Made by a program: the position numbers and the translations under genes. The notes below the pieces were generated by a model that did no database searches, was not told the DNA's origin, and saw only the letters and a list, made by a program, of their open reading frames with translations. Positions 27,641 to 36,782 of a stretch of 64,000 nt of DNA are shown one piece after another; positions within the stretch are counted from its first letter, which is position 1, and each line of letters begins with the position of its first letter. Location: the NCBI GenBank assembly GCA_963807865.1, contig CAWEDK010000017.1, forward strand, positions 397,729-461,728, given 5' to 3'. This DNA is from VAZQ01 sp963807865. GTDB lineage: Bacteria; Pseudomonadota; Alphaproteobacteria; Rhizobiales; Xanthobacteraceae.

Positions 27641-28041
27641 TGCGACTGTGGCACGCGCGGCGCCAGAAGTTCTCGACGATTGCGACACTGTCCTGCGGCA
27701 TGGCGATCCTCCAGTGCAACGGTACTGTAGCAGTAAAAACTTGAGCGCGCAGTTCATGAGACAGGCCCTCGCAGATGTCGCGGATGTGATGGCCTTTGTC
27801 CGCTTCGGATTATCAGCGTGTGGTCAGTCGAGGCTCACCGTTCTGACATCCGCTTCGCACTTCGTCGCAGCCTCATCGCGTCGACACCTTTACCGCCGCG
27901 CGACAGAACGGTTGTCGTTTTCAAGGAACCGGTGCGCTCGCCAAGTTATTCAATGTTTTCCACAGTGACCGCCGTGCCACCAACAGGCGATGAAAAAACT
28001 CTACGGCAAGAATGAGAGGGCACGAACTGGAGAACCTGACC
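27641..28041. other. Intergenic stretch without recognisable gene
   Basis: About 400 bp between the hydrolase and the porin. Open frames exist but have composition unlike neighbouring genes and no good ribosome-binding sites. The last ~130 bp are less GC-rich and presumably hold the porin promoter. No terminator hairpin with a T-run was found. Confidence 0.5.
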
Positions 28042-28794
28042 ATGATCAAGCAAGCAAGCTGCGCTATCATGCTTTCGGCTTTGACCTTCATCGGAGCGGC
28101 CAGCGCGGCGGACCTGCCCATTCGAGGCGGCTACAAAGCCCCACCTCCGATGTTCAGCTGGACCGGCATCTACGTCGGCGTGCATGCCGGCGCCGCACTG
28201 GGCCTGCAGGAAGATACCTTCAACACTCCGACCCTCAGGAGCATCAACCAGCACACCATGACCGGCTTCCTTGGCGGCGCCCAGGTCGGCGTCAACTATC
28301 AGACCGGCCCGTGGGTGATCGGCGCGGAAGCCCAGTTGAGCTGGTCCGGACTCGACGGCACCAACACCTGCGAGCCCGGCGCTCCGGTCGCCTTGCTCAA
28401 TTGCCGGACCCAGGCCGACTGGCTCGGCACCGTTGCCGCCCGTCTCGGTGTCGCCTTCGACCGGTCCATGATCTTCGTGAAAGCAGGCGGCGCGTGGGCG
28501 CACGACAAGCACGAGATGATCTCGTTCATCGCGCCGTTCACCACCATCCGCGCCGACGATACGCGCTATGGCTGGATGTTCGGCGCCGGTGTCGAGCAGG
28601 CTTTCTTCGGCAACTGGTCGGCCAAGATCGAATACGACTATCTCGATTTCGGCACCCGTAGCCAAGTCTTTCCCGGCCTCGCTGTGCTGGTCACGGGCCT
28701 CAGCGAAGACGTGAAGATCAAGCAGAATATCCATCTGGTCAAAGCCGGCATCAACTACCGCTTTGGCGCCGGGCCCGTGATAGCGAAATACTGA
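28042..28794 (+). CDS. Outer-membrane beta-barrel porin, Omp25/Omp31-like
   Basis: A 250-residue outer-membrane protein: signal peptide ending near ASA-ADL, then the family-typical PPMFSWTGIYVGVHAG opening, alternating beta strands (GGAQVGVNYQ, GAEAQLSWSG, RLGVAFDR), and a C-terminal aromatic strand ending NYRFGAGPVIAKY. It contains two cysteines (in NTCEPG and LNCRTQ) that may form a loop disulfide. Rhizobial homologues are abundant surface proteins. The domain is closely similar in design to both halves of the protein at 44039-45488. Confidence 0.9.
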   Translation: MIKQASCAIMLSALTFIGAASAADLPIRGGYKAPPPMFSWTGIYVGVHAGAALGLQEDTFNTPTLRSINQHTMTGFLGGAQVGVNYQTGPWVIGAEAQLSWSGLDGTNTCEPGAPVALLNCRTQADWLGTVAARLGVAFDRSMIFVKAGGAWAHDKHEMISFIAPFTTIRADDTRYGWMFGAGVEQAFFGNWSAKIEYDYLDFGTRSQVFPGLAVLVTGLSEDVKIKQNIHLVKAGINYRFGAGPVIAKY

Positions 28795-28842
28795 TCTCTC
28801 CAATTATCGAATGCTTCGTCACGTCACTGCGAAACCACCGCC

Positions 28843-28872
28843 GGCGCACCGCAACAGCTTCCGCGGTGCGCC
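28843..28872 (+). terminator. Perfect 10-bp hairpin downstream of the porin gene
   Basis: GGCGCACCGC (28843-28852), a 10-base loop, then GCGGTGCGCC (28863-28872), 48 bp after the porin stop. It lacks a T-run, so it may be a weak terminator or an mRNA-stabilising 3' hairpin. No gene was found from here to 29203. Confidence 0.5.
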
Positions 28873-29203
28873 TGCTGGTGTTTCGCGATACCGGGCACTG
28901 GCCTCGATCGCATGTTCGCTGCCTTCGACGCCGCCAGTTCGCTTCGCTCAAAAAGCGACCGAAGTGCGGCGCTGCCGCGAACGGACGCCAAGGCCGATAA
29001 GCGAAAATTCTGCGATCTGACTGACTTAACGCTTGAGTATCGCTAGTGTAGCGGTTCAGAAGTCCGCATCATTCTTGCAGCAAGTCCCGAAATGCGAACG
29101 TCTGAACCAAAGCCACACTAGATCAATGAGTTTGCCAGTGTCCTTCGATTTCGAAGTTCGCAAATGTGGGTGCCGCAGACGTTGCACCGGCGCTGGAGCC
29201 GCC

Positions 29204-30386
29204 ATGTGGTTTCGCTTGCTCGCATTGGCTTTGCTCCTGCTACCCGCGCAGGCTCTGGCCGACGTCAAGGAGACGATTGCGACGCTCGCTCCGGCGGGTT
29301 TGGTGCTCGTGGTGGACGCCGAGGGCAAGGAACTGGTTGCTCAGAACACTGATGAGCCCTTCGTCCCGGCCTCGGTCACCAAGATTGTCACGGCCTGGCT
29401 GGCGATGGAGGTGCTTGGCGGCGACTACCGCTTCGAGACTCGCTTCTACCTCGACGACAAGCGGGTGCTTTACGTGCGTGGCGGCGGCGATCCTTTCCTG
29501 ATTTCAGAGGAGCTGGCGCCGCTCGCGACCGAGCTGGTCGCGGCGGTCGGCAAGGAGCCGATCACCGGTATCGTGATCGAACTCGAGCTACTACCCTTCG
29601 AGCCTCCGCATCCCCGGCATCGAAAATACCGGTGAGGCCTACAATGCGCTGAACTCGGCGCTGGCGGTGAATTTCAACACCATCAATGCCGTGCGCAGCG
29701 GCAACGAGGTTCGCTCTGCCGAGAAGCAGACCCCGATCACTCCGCTCGCGATCAGCCAATTCCGGCTGCGAGGCCCTAACGGAACCGGCCGCATCAGCCT
29801 GAGCCAGGACCCCACGGTGAGCCTGCTTTATGCCGGCGAGTTGATCGCCGCCTTCATCAAGCAGTCCGGCGGCAGCGTGAAGGGCAAGGTCTCGATCGGA
29901 ACCGTGCCCAAGGGACTGGAGCCGGTCTACGTTCACGAACAGTCGCGTCCGCTTTCCAAGATCCTCATCGATCTGCTCCGCGCCTCCAACAACTACATCG
30001 CCAACCAGGTCTTCCTGGAGATCGGCGGACACCGCCTGGGCGGACCCGTCAGTCTCAAGAAGTCGCTCCAGGTCGCGAACGAGATGCTGGCCGCGCGCGG
30101 CCTCGCCACGGCCATCCATATGGAGGAAGGATCGGGCATCAGCCGCAACAACCGCTTTACCGCCCGCGGCCTCGCCAAAGTTCTCGAGCTCTTCGCCCCC
30201 AATGCCGGCCTGCTCCGCGGCCATGACGGCGGCATGAACAAGACCGGCACCCTGGACGGGGTCAGCACGCTCGCCGGCTATGCCGACACCTCAAGCCACG
30301 GACGGGTGCGTTTCGTGATCTCGCTCGCGACCAACGACGGCGAGATGCGCTTCCGGCTGCTCCAGGCGATCAAGGCCGGGCTGTAG
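29204..30386 (+). pseudogene. D-alanyl-D-alanine carboxypeptidase/endopeptidase, PBP4 (DacB) type, one frameshift
   Basis: About 393 residues after rejoining. Signal peptide at residues 1-19 (hydrophobic, ends ALA-D), active-site SxxK as Ser57-Val-Thr-Lys60 in VPASVTKIV, SxN in RASNNYIAN, and KTG in MNKTGTLDG. The long insertion between SxxK and SxN is characteristic of PBP4. The enzyme trims peptidoglycan peptide stems in the periplasm. The frame changes near 29595-29612, with homologous sequence on both sides (GIENTGEAYNALNSALAVN resumes), so a single indel is likely. It is somewhat shorter than E. coli DacB (477 residues). Confidence 0.87.
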
Positions 30387-30399
30387 CCGGAGTTTCGCC

Positions 30400-30743
30400 C
30401 ACCGCCTCGATGTTTCCTCACGCGCTCGCAAGAGTTGCGCTAGAGATCGTCGAAATTGAGTTCGCCAAAGTATTTGACGTTATTATATATTTATAAAAGA
30501 CGAATACTCCTTCAATTTAATTGCCAACGCATGCGACAGGGACTTCGCGTCGTCGATCTGAAGACTGTGTCGTCCGAAGATATAGTTGAGGTGGCATCCT
30601 GTGCTTCATTCAGCAACAGGGCAGGGCTCGGTGACGTTGCGGTGAGGGTGTTGAAGCGGGATGCGAATGACCACGAGCTTCCCCATATAGGTCGGAAGCC
30701 CAGAGCGGTGGTACACTAAATCTGGGTTCCGACGTCGCAGGAG
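30400..30743. promoter_or_regulatory. AT-rich intergenic region upstream of cysE
   Basis: Between dacB and cysE, a markedly AT-rich patch (about 30467-30520, including TTATTATATATTTATAAAAG) stands out from the ~65% GC surroundings. It offers several -10-like hexamers. Open frames here have atypical codon use and I call no gene. It probably holds the cysE promoter. Confidence 0.45.
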
Positions 30744-30749
30744 ATGGCC

Positions 30750-31574
30750 ATGGCCCAGCATCAGGCGAAAGCGCGCGGCAGGCTCGACACCGTCGATCCG
30801 GTCTGGCTCCGCATCCGCGGCGAGGCTGAAGAAATCGTGCGGCGCGAGCCCGAGCTTGCCACCTTCATCTATTCGACCGTGCTGCATCACGACACGCTGG
30901 AAGCGGCGGTGATCCACCGCGTGACCGAGCGCCTCGACAGCACCGACGTGTCGGCCGAGTTGATCCGGCAGGCCTATGCGGACGCGCTCGAGGATGCTCC
31001 TGAGATTGGCTCGGCATTCCGAGCCGACATTGTCGCGACGGTGGATCGCGATCCCGCAACCCACCGGTTCATCGACCCGGTGCTGTACTTCAAAGGCTTC
31101 CACGCCATTCAGACGCATCGTCTGGCCCACTGGCTGTGGGGCAGGGGTCGCAAGGATTTCGCGTTCTACCTGCAGAGCCGTTCGTCGGCGGCGTTCCAGA
31201 CCGACATTCATCCGGCCGTGAGCATCGGCCGCGGCATCTTCCTCGATCATGCCACCGGGTTGGTGGTCGGCGAGACCGCGGTGATCGAGGACGACGTCTC
31301 GATCCTGCAGGAGGTCACCCTCGGTGGCACCGGCAAGGAGGACGGCGACCGCCATCCGAAGATCCGGCATGGCGTGATGATCGGCGCCGGCGCGAAGATC
31401 CTCGGCAACATCGAGGTCGGACACTGCGCCCGCGTGGCGGCGGGCTCGGTCGTGCTCAAGCCCGTGCCGCACAACACCACCGTCGCCGGCGTGCCGGCCA
31501 AGGTCATTGGCGAAGCCGGATGCCCCGAGCCGTCGCGCACGATGGACCAGATGTTTCAGGATTTCGGCATCTGA
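30750..31574 (+). CDS. cysE: Serine O-acetyltransferase
   Basis: A 274-residue enzyme catalysing acetyl transfer from acetyl-CoA to L-serine, the first step of cysteine synthesis. The N-terminal helical domain is followed by a left-handed beta-helix of hexapeptide repeats. The active-site region DIHPAVSIGRGIFLDHATG and the VVGETAVIEDDVSI and LGGTGK segments are diagnostic. A CAGGAG site lies 9 bp before ATG 30750, favouring it over ATG 30744. The C-terminus extends past the helix, as in feedback-regulated forms. Confidence 0.95.
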   Translation: MAQHQAKARGRLDTVDPVWLRIRGEAEEIVRREPELATFIYSTVLHHDTLEAAVIHRVTERLDSTDVSAELIRQAYADALEDAPEIGSAFRADIVATVDRDPATHRFIDPVLYFKGFHAIQTHRLAHWLWGRGRKDFAFYLQSRSSAAFQTDIHPAVSIGRGIFLDHATGLVVGETAVIEDDVSILQEVTLGGTGKEDGDRHPKIRHGVMIGAGAKILGNIEVGHCARVAAGSVVLKPVPHNTTVAGVPAKVIGEAGCPEPSRTMDQMFQDFGI

Positions 31575-31635
31575 CCCGGCGGTTGCCTCCGGCGGAAACC
31601 CGTGCCACGGTTGTGTATTGTGAGGAGATTGTGCC

Positions 31636-32070
31636 GTGGACGTCCAGGAAGTCAGAAAGCTCGACGCCTATCTCAAGCGCCTGTTCGGCAATGCGCGCAT
31701 TCGCGTCGTGCCGCGCGAGAGCGACTCGGCCAATGTGTTCGTCGGCGAGGAGAACGTCGGGCAACTCCGGCTCGACGATGACGACGACGACGACGATCGT
31801 TCCTACAATTTCGAGATGAAGATCACGGTGGGAGACGCCCCCACCAAGACGCCGGACATCAAGAAGCTCGACGCCTACCTCAAGCGCAAGTTCGACAGCG
31901 AGCGCATCCGGGTGGTGCCGCGCTTGAAGAAGAAGGATTCCGCCGAAGTCTATGTCGGCGAGGAATATGTCGGCGTGCTGTTCTTCGACGAGAAGGACGC
32001 GAGCTCGGCGTTCTTCGAGCTTCCGATCCTGGCGCTCGACCTTGATGAGCCGGGCTTGCTGCCGGGCTAG
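31636..32070 (+). CDS. Tandem-duplicated DUF3126-like protein
   Basis: A 144-residue protein built from two copies of one ~65-residue module. Copy 1 (residues 1-66) has VRKLDAYLKRLFGNARIRVV and VFVGEENVG. Copy 2 (74-137) has IKKLDAYLKRKFDSERIRVV and VYVGEEYVG. The module matches the DUF3126 family of alphaproteobacteria, normally a single-module protein of about 70 residues. A run of eight aspartates (47-54) lies in copy 1. The GTG start at 31636 is supported by GAGGAGA upstream. It follows cysE, as single-copy DUF3126 genes often do to my knowledge. Function unknown. Confidence 0.8.
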   Translation: MDVQEVRKLDAYLKRLFGNARIRVVPRESDSANVFVGEENVGQLRLDDDDDDDDRSYNFEMKITVGDAPTKTPDIKKLDAYLKRKFDSERIRVVPRLKKKDSAEVYVGEEYVGVLFFDEKDASSAFFELPILALDLDEPGLLPG

Positions 32071-32225
32071 CCGGCCAAGCTGGAGCGTGGACTCTTCAGC
32101 GCCCGGCGCTGCTGCTCGTCATCTTCACGCGGGCCGCCTGAGCTACGAACATTGTTAGCAGGAAGAAGAGCCCGATGCTCGGCTGATGAACTTATGATGG
32201 TGGCGACGCGAGCGGGAAGACGTAG

Positions 32226-32801
32226 GTGACATCACGACCAGTGCGGCTCACGGCATTTTCGATTGCGGCAATCGGGGTCCTTTCGCTGGCGTGCGAAAGT
32301 TCCTCATCGCCTTCCGTGTCCGGCACCACGCTGCCACGCAATGTCATCGTGCCACTCAGCGAGGTCAGTCGGTTCTTGCCTGAAATCATCCGGGAAACCG
32401 GCACGGGCCGAAACTTGACGGCAACTGGCAACCCCAAAGCGACGAGGATGGTGATTTACGAGACCGGCGACGGTTCGAAGAAAGTAACGATCACGGTCGA
32501 CCAGTACGGAAGCTCAAGTGACGCGTTATCGGCGTTCCAGCAGGCTGTTCAGAAAAGTCAGTCGGTTCCTGGATTCAAGCCAGTCGTGGTACCGACTTTA
32601 GGCCAGCAGACTTTCGCCGGGACTACGACCATGGGTGCGGAGACCCACGTCGGCCTCGGCGCGCTGGACCACGAGCTGATCGTGGGAGCGACGCTGGCAG
32701 GCTACGAAGCCACATCCGACAATGCGGCCAAGCTGGTCGACATAGCGCGCATGCAAAGTGCCGCCGCCAAGTCGGCTTTGGGCTCCGGTGCTCGCCGCTA
32801 G
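32226..32801 (+). CDS. Lipoprotein, unknown
   Basis: A 191-residue protein with a signal sequence and lipobox LSLAC (Cys about residue 23), followed by a Ser-rich linker and a compact domain with VSRFLPEIIRETG, VTITVDQYGSS and a GALDHELIVGATLAG segment. The start is GTG at 32226. The domain may be a small periplasmic binding or sensor fold, but no family is recognised. It stands alone, convergent with the next gene. Confidence 0.62.
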   Translation: MTSRPVRLTAFSIAAIGVLSLACESSSSPSVSGTTLPRNVIVPLSEVSRFLPEIIRETGTGRNLTATGNPKATRMVIYETGDGSKKVTITVDQYGSSSDALSAFQQAVQKSQSVPGFKPVVVPTLGQQTFAGTTTMGAETHVGLGALDHELIVGATLAGYEATSDNAAKLVDIARMQSAAAKSALGSGARR

Positions 32802-32848
32802 TGCGCTAGCGGCCAGCGCATCGTAACGAAGTGTGCCAACGCCAACAC

Positions 32849-33592
32849 TTACGTGCGCGGCCGCAGTCGCGCGATCAGGTGGTCGATCTGGCGCGCCACC
32901 GTCTTCCAGTCGTCGAGCCAGTCGCGCGGAAATCGCACCACGATGTCGGCTCTGTCGATCCGCCGCTCGTAGAGACAGATGCCGGGCGTGGGGCCGGGGC
33001 CGTTGCGCGTGCAGCGGACCAGAAATCCGTCGTTGGCGGGCGCTTCGTAGATCAAATCCTCGCCCTGGTAGGGGCTGCCGTCGCGGAACGGCAGCGTGAG
33101 CAGGCCGCGGTTGTTGGGGATCGCTTCGTGCCCGACGTAGCGCGTGTAGATCGCCCGCACCCGTTCGGCCGGAGCGAGCTGGTCGCCCGCGGCGGAGAGT
33201 GTCACGAACAGGCGATCCATCGCCTGCACCGGGACTGGAACGCCGTTGCTCACCGCGGGCGCCGCCTTGGCTTGCGGGTCGGGCGGTTCGAGTGACGGCC
33301 AGAGGAATGTGAGATCGACCCGCTCCTGCGCGCCGGGCCGCCGTTGGACCGGGATGCGGATCGCGGCTGGCGGCACGTTGAAGGCGACGCCTGCCACCGT
33401 GATCGGAAGCGTTGGCGCATCCGGCGCGACGGCTGCTCCGGGCCAGCGTGGCCACAGCAGGTAGACCACCAGGGTGACGGCGATGCACGCGACCACGGCG
33501 AACGCCACCAGCGGCAGGCGCGAAAGACCGTGAGCGCCGGGACGCTGGCGCAGTTGCGGCTTGCGAAAGCGGTTGCCGGCGACGTCGGACAT
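32849..33592 (-). CDS. Single-pass membrane-anchored protein, unknown
   Basis: A 247-residue protein: basic N-terminus (RFRKPQLRQR), one transmembrane segment (about residues 27-46), then a periplasmic domain with conserved-looking patches PYQGEDLIYEAP and a Cys pair (LVRCTRNGPG, GICLYERR). The C-terminus binds the chain into a short helix. The start at 33592 gives a standard positive-inside anchor. Homologues in this order are annotated as hypothetical; no enzyme motif is seen. Confidence 0.68.
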   Translation of the reverse strand: MSDVAGNRFRKPQLRQRPGAHGLSRLPLVAFAVVACIAVTLVVYLLWPRWPGAAVAPDAPTLPITVAGVAFNVPPAAIRIPVQRRPGAQERVDLTFLWPSLEPPDPQAKAAPAVSNGVPVPVQAMDRLFVTLSAAGDQLAPAERVRAIYTRYVGHEAIPNNRGLLTLPFRDGSPYQGEDLIYEAPANDGFLVRCTRNGPGPTPGICLYERRIDRADIVVRFPRDWLDDWKTVARQIDHLIARLRPRT

Positions 33593-33751
33593 CCTGAAGC
33601 TCGCGGCCCTGCGAATCAAAGGCACAGTATGACACGCGACCGCCGCGACTGGGACGGCGCGCAAGCGCGCCGGCGTTAACCTTTAATTAAGGATGTGATG
33701 GCGCGGCGCATGGCGCCTTGCGAAGGAGGGGAGGAGACCGGAGGGAGCGCC

Positions 33752-34084
33752 ATGTCGGCCGATCAGATCGAGGCATTGTTCGCACTTGGACTGGGATTTG
33801 CCGTCGCGGGCCTGATCGCTACGGCCTATCAACTCGTCACGCAGCGCCCCGCGGGCTTCGAGCAGCTTCATCAGGCCTCGCGCCTGGCGGCTCTGGCCTC
33901 GGTGCCGATGCTGGTCTTCGCCGCGCCCTACATCATCATGCGCAATGCGATCCGCAGCGCCCGTGTCGAACGCCGAATATTTGTGCCTGTCATGGTCGCC
34001 ACGATCATCGCCGGAGGCTGGAGCCTGATGTGCGGAACGATGGTGGTGTCGGCGCTTGCCGCAGTCGGCCTGCCGGCCGGCTGA
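33752..34084 (+). CDS. Small multi-helix membrane protein, DUF6949-like
   Basis: A 110-residue protein with three hydrophobic segments (about 8-28, 47-66, 82-105) separated by short basic loops (NAIRSARVERR). The start MSADQIEALFALGLGF is preceded by GGAGGGAG. It resembles a short conserved membrane family of Hyphomicrobiales (DUF6949 from memory). Function unknown. It converges with the YeiH-type gene. Confidence 0.65.
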   Translation: MSADQIEALFALGLGFAVAGLIATAYQLVTQRPAGFEQLHQASRLAALASVPMLVFAAPYIIMRNAIRSARVERRIFVPVMVATIIAGGWSLMCGTMVVSALAAVGLPAG

Positions 34085-34102
34085 CGAACGTCGTCGCGAC
34101 AT

Positions 34103-35155
34103 TCACAGGACCATCAGGCCGGCCGTCACCACGGCCAGGATCACGATCGTGGTCGCCGTCACGGTGGCGACGTGACGCCAGCCAAGCTGGGCGATCGCCG
34201 GCAACGATGTGCCGAGCCCGAGCGCCGAAATCGCGATCAGCAATCCCCAGGTCGATGCTTCGATCAGCGGCGCGCGGACCAGCGCGAACATCGGCGCGAT
34301 CGAAGGGTAGGCGGGCACGATGCTGTTGAGAATGGAAAAGCCGACGAACACCAGCGCGAAGACCGGAATGGGAATTCTCTTGGCGTCGCTCGCCGCGGCC
34401 GCGCCGGCAAACCACCAGCCGATGAGGATGACGACGGGGAACAACAGGAACACCCGGAACAGCTTGACGATCACGGCCGTGTTGCCGACCGCGTCCGACA
34501 CCGCGTAGCCGGAGCCGACCACCTGCGCGACATCGTGGATGGTTGCGCCGAGCATCACGCCGGTGGCCGTCGGGCCGAAATCGAGCCAGGCGCAGATCAG
34601 CGGATAGAGCACCATCGCGGCGGTCGACAGCGCGTTCACCGCGATGACGACGAACACGACGTCGGCTTCCTTGCCTTTGTAATCGGGCACGACGATTGCC
34701 GTCGCGAGCGTCGCGGAAGCACCGCAGACCGCGGTGCCGGCTCCGGCCAGCGCCCCGAAGCCGGCTTGCTGGCCGAACAGGCGGGCGCACAGAAATCCGG
34801 CGGCCACCGTCAACAGCATCGATCCGATCACCAGCAACGCGGTGGCCCATCCCAGCGCGGCGATGTCGCCGAGCGCAATTCGCAAGCCCAGCAGCGCGAC
34901 CGCCCAGCGCAGCAGCACCTTCAGACAAAACACGATGCCGGGCTGGAACCGGGCCGAGCGCGCAATCGGATTGAGCGCGATGCCGACCAGCAGCGCAATG
35001 ACCATCGCGGGAATGGGAAAGACCTTCGCAACCCACGGCGCGCTGATCACCGCGAGTGCGCCGACCGCCGCCGAGAGCGCCACTCCGGGCAGGACATCGC
35101 ACAGCCAGGCGATGGCTTGCGACGCCCGATCCTTGGGGGCAGGCAGGCTGGTCAT
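34103..35155 (-). CDS. YeiH-family putative sulfate exporter
   Basis: A 350-residue inner-membrane protein with about ten hydrophobic segments. The family marker GAGTAVCGASATLA, and the later IHDVAQVVGSGYAVS, identify the UPF0324/YeiH (Cons_hypoth698) transporters. Some members are linked to sulfonate or cysteate metabolism and proposed to export sulfite or sulfate. There is no sulfolyase gene adjacent, but cysE lies 3 kb away. The start MTSLPAPKDR has AGGAGGG-like sequence upstream on its strand. Confidence 0.9.
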   Translation of the reverse strand: MTSLPAPKDRASQAIAWLCDVLPGVALSAAVGALAVISAPWVAKVFPIPAMVIALLVGIALNPIARSARFQPGIVFCLKVLLRWAVALLGLRIALGDIAALGWATALLVIGSMLLTVAAGFLCARLFGQQAGFGALAGAGTAVCGASATLATAIVVPDYKGKEADVVFVVIAVNALSTAAMVLYPLICAWLDFGPTATGVMLGATIHDVAQVVGSGYAVSDAVGNTAVIVKLFRVFLLFPVVILIGWWFAGAAAASDAKRIPIPVFALVFVGFSILNSIVPAYPSIAPMFALVRAPLIEASTWGLLIAISALGLGTSLPAIAQLGWRHVATVTATTIVILAVVTAGLMVL

Positions 35156-35326
35156 GAAAGGAGGGACTCGTGGAGCCAGTGTCGGGGACGCGGGACAGTC
35201 ACGGACCTTATGGCATCGCCGCCTGACAGGTTAAAGCCCGAAATCGGCCGACACACCCGCGCGAGATGCGGTCGCCAAGCCGGTGCTCGCATGGCAAGGT
35301 CCGCGGCTTGCGACTAGGAGGCGTGA

Positions 35327-35857
35327 ATGGCGATCTATGAACTCGACGGGCAGGCGCCGGAACTGGCGGCGGACGGCCGCTGCTGGGTCGCCGACAGCGC
35401 CGCGGTGATCGGGCGCGTGCGCCTGAAGCCCGATGCCAGCGTCTGGTTCAACGCGGTGCTGCGCGGCGACAACGAGTGGATCGAGATCGGCGAACGCTCG
35501 CAGGTCCAGGACAATGCCACGCTGCACACCGATCCGGGTTTTCCGGTCATCATCGGCGACAACTGCGTGATCGGCCACAACGTCGTCCTGCACGGTTGCA
35601 GGATCGGCTCGAACAGCCTGATCGGCATGGGGGCGATCCTGCTCAACGGCGCGAAGATCGGCACCAACTGCCTGGTCGGCGCGGGGGCGTTGGTGACCGA
35701 GGGCAAGGAGTTTCCCGACAACAGCCTGATCGTCGGCGCGCCGGCGCGCGCGATCCGCACGCTCGGCGCAGAGGCGGCGCGCGAGATCGCGCGCGGAGCC
35801 GACATCTACGTGCGGCGCTGGCAGCAATACGCCAAGGGCCTGAAGCGGATCGGCTGA
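35327..35857 (+). CDS. Gamma-carbonic anhydrase family protein
   Basis: A 176-residue left-handed beta-helix protein. The three zinc-binding histidines of the gamma class are present: His67 in TLHTD, His84 in IGHNVV and His89 in VLHGC. Members reversibly hydrate CO2, or are inactive structural relatives (YrdA/PaaY-type). An AGGAGG ribosome-binding site lies just before ATG 35327. It is monocistronic as far as visible. Confidence 0.92.
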   Translation: MAIYELDGQAPELAADGRCWVADSAAVIGRVRLKPDASVWFNAVLRGDNEWIEIGERSQVQDNATLHTDPGFPVIIGDNCVIGHNVVLHGCRIGSNSLIGMGAILLNGAKIGTNCLVGAGALVTEGKEFPDNSLIVGAPARAIRTLGAEAAREIARGADIYVRRWQQYAKGLKRIG

Positions 35858-36091
35858 GCGCGCTCATCCACGAAGTGCATCGCGCGCAAAAAGTGCGCCG
35901 GCCTCGACTCGCCCAGGGCGACGCCTCGACAAAACCGAACGGCGCCTCAACAAGCACGTCGAGAATGGTCGCTCATCCGCGCAAGCTGGAAGCGCCGATG
36001 TAAAGATGCCGTAAATCGAGTCTCCCAAGTTCGACCATTCTTCAGGGATGAGCTGCTTGCTCAGGGGCTTCAGTCTACGAAGGAGAGATCA

Positions 36092-36277
36092 ATGTCGGAG
36101 CAAGAGGACGAAGACAAAAAGAATATGCGCTTGATGTGGATCGGAAGCGGCACGATCGTGCTGTTCATTCTTGGAATGATGAGTCTCAACATGCTCGGCA
36201 TCATCGGCAAAACGGACGCCCAACAGCAGATTGAATTTAGCGGTCAGTCACGGTCGGCGCCACGAACTAACGACTGA
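36092..36277 (+). CDS. Small single-pass membrane protein, unknown
   Basis: 61 residues: an acidic/basic N-terminus (MSEQEDEDKKN), one transmembrane helix (about 14-38) and a polar tail. AAGGAGAGATCA precedes the ATG at ideal spacing. Its build (MS-start, charged head, one helix, polar Gln-rich tail) matches the two small proteins at 46090 and 46468. No gene was seen in 35858-36091. Confidence 0.65.
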   Translation: MSEQEDEDKKNMRLMWIGSGTIVLFILGMMSLNMLGIIGKTDAQQQIEFSGQSRSAPRTND

Positions 36278-36665
36278 CGCATGTCAGAACATGGAAGCTG
36301 ACCGCCTCGCATGGACTGCGGTGGCGTTGTTGCTGATTTCGTTGGAGCTGTAGACGAAGCCGCCAACCGAGCGGCCTCACAGTACTTCTGCTCTGGCCCA
36401 ATTTTGCAAAAATGCCACACAGAACGAGCGATCGGCGGATGACACGACAGCGTGATGAGTTCACTCAGCGCGGTCGACGTATTGTCTGCGTGTCACGGTC
36501 CAGCCAACCTCCCGTGATGGACCCTTACCTTGCGGCCCCTGGAGTCACTCTGGGGCCGTTTTTTTGGGCTACGGCGATGCTGGGGACGATGATCGGTGGC
36601 GGCGTCTTCGTCCTGATCGACTCGGCGGGCGGACAAGCGTGGGGATTCATCACCGCGCGTTCGCG
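36278..36665. other. Intergenic stretch with one doubtful small hydrophobic ORF
   Basis: No confident gene. A frame opening at ATG 36516 on the plus strand encodes a hydrophobic stretch (PFFWATAMLGTMIGGGVFV) but runs into the minus-strand terminator hairpin with no sensible C-terminus. It could be a membrane microprotein interrupted by an indel, or chance. Confidence 0.35.
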
Positions 36666-36705
36666 TACAAAAAAGTGCGGCCGCCTCCGGGGGAGAGGCG
36701 GCCGC
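36666..36705 (-). terminator. Rho-independent terminator of the BTLCP gene
   Basis: On the minus strand, GCGGCCGCCT, a 9-base loop and AGGCGGCCGC (36677-36705) are followed by AC and a T-run (plus-strand TACAAAAAAGT at 36666-36676). It lies about 80 bp after the stop of the BTLCP peptidase gene and is a strong, well-placed intrinsic terminator. Confidence 0.85.
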
Positions 36706-36782
36706 GCGCGAACCCGGTCTGGGGACGGGGAGGGGTGGGGACGTGACCGGGAACGCGTAGCTCCTTGCTTTCGGACGTCAGC

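Noticed and set aside
36516..36670. Small hydrophobic ORF as a real membrane gene
   Set aside because: It reads into the minus-strand terminator hairpin with no plausible C-terminus; kept only as a note on the intergenic stretch.
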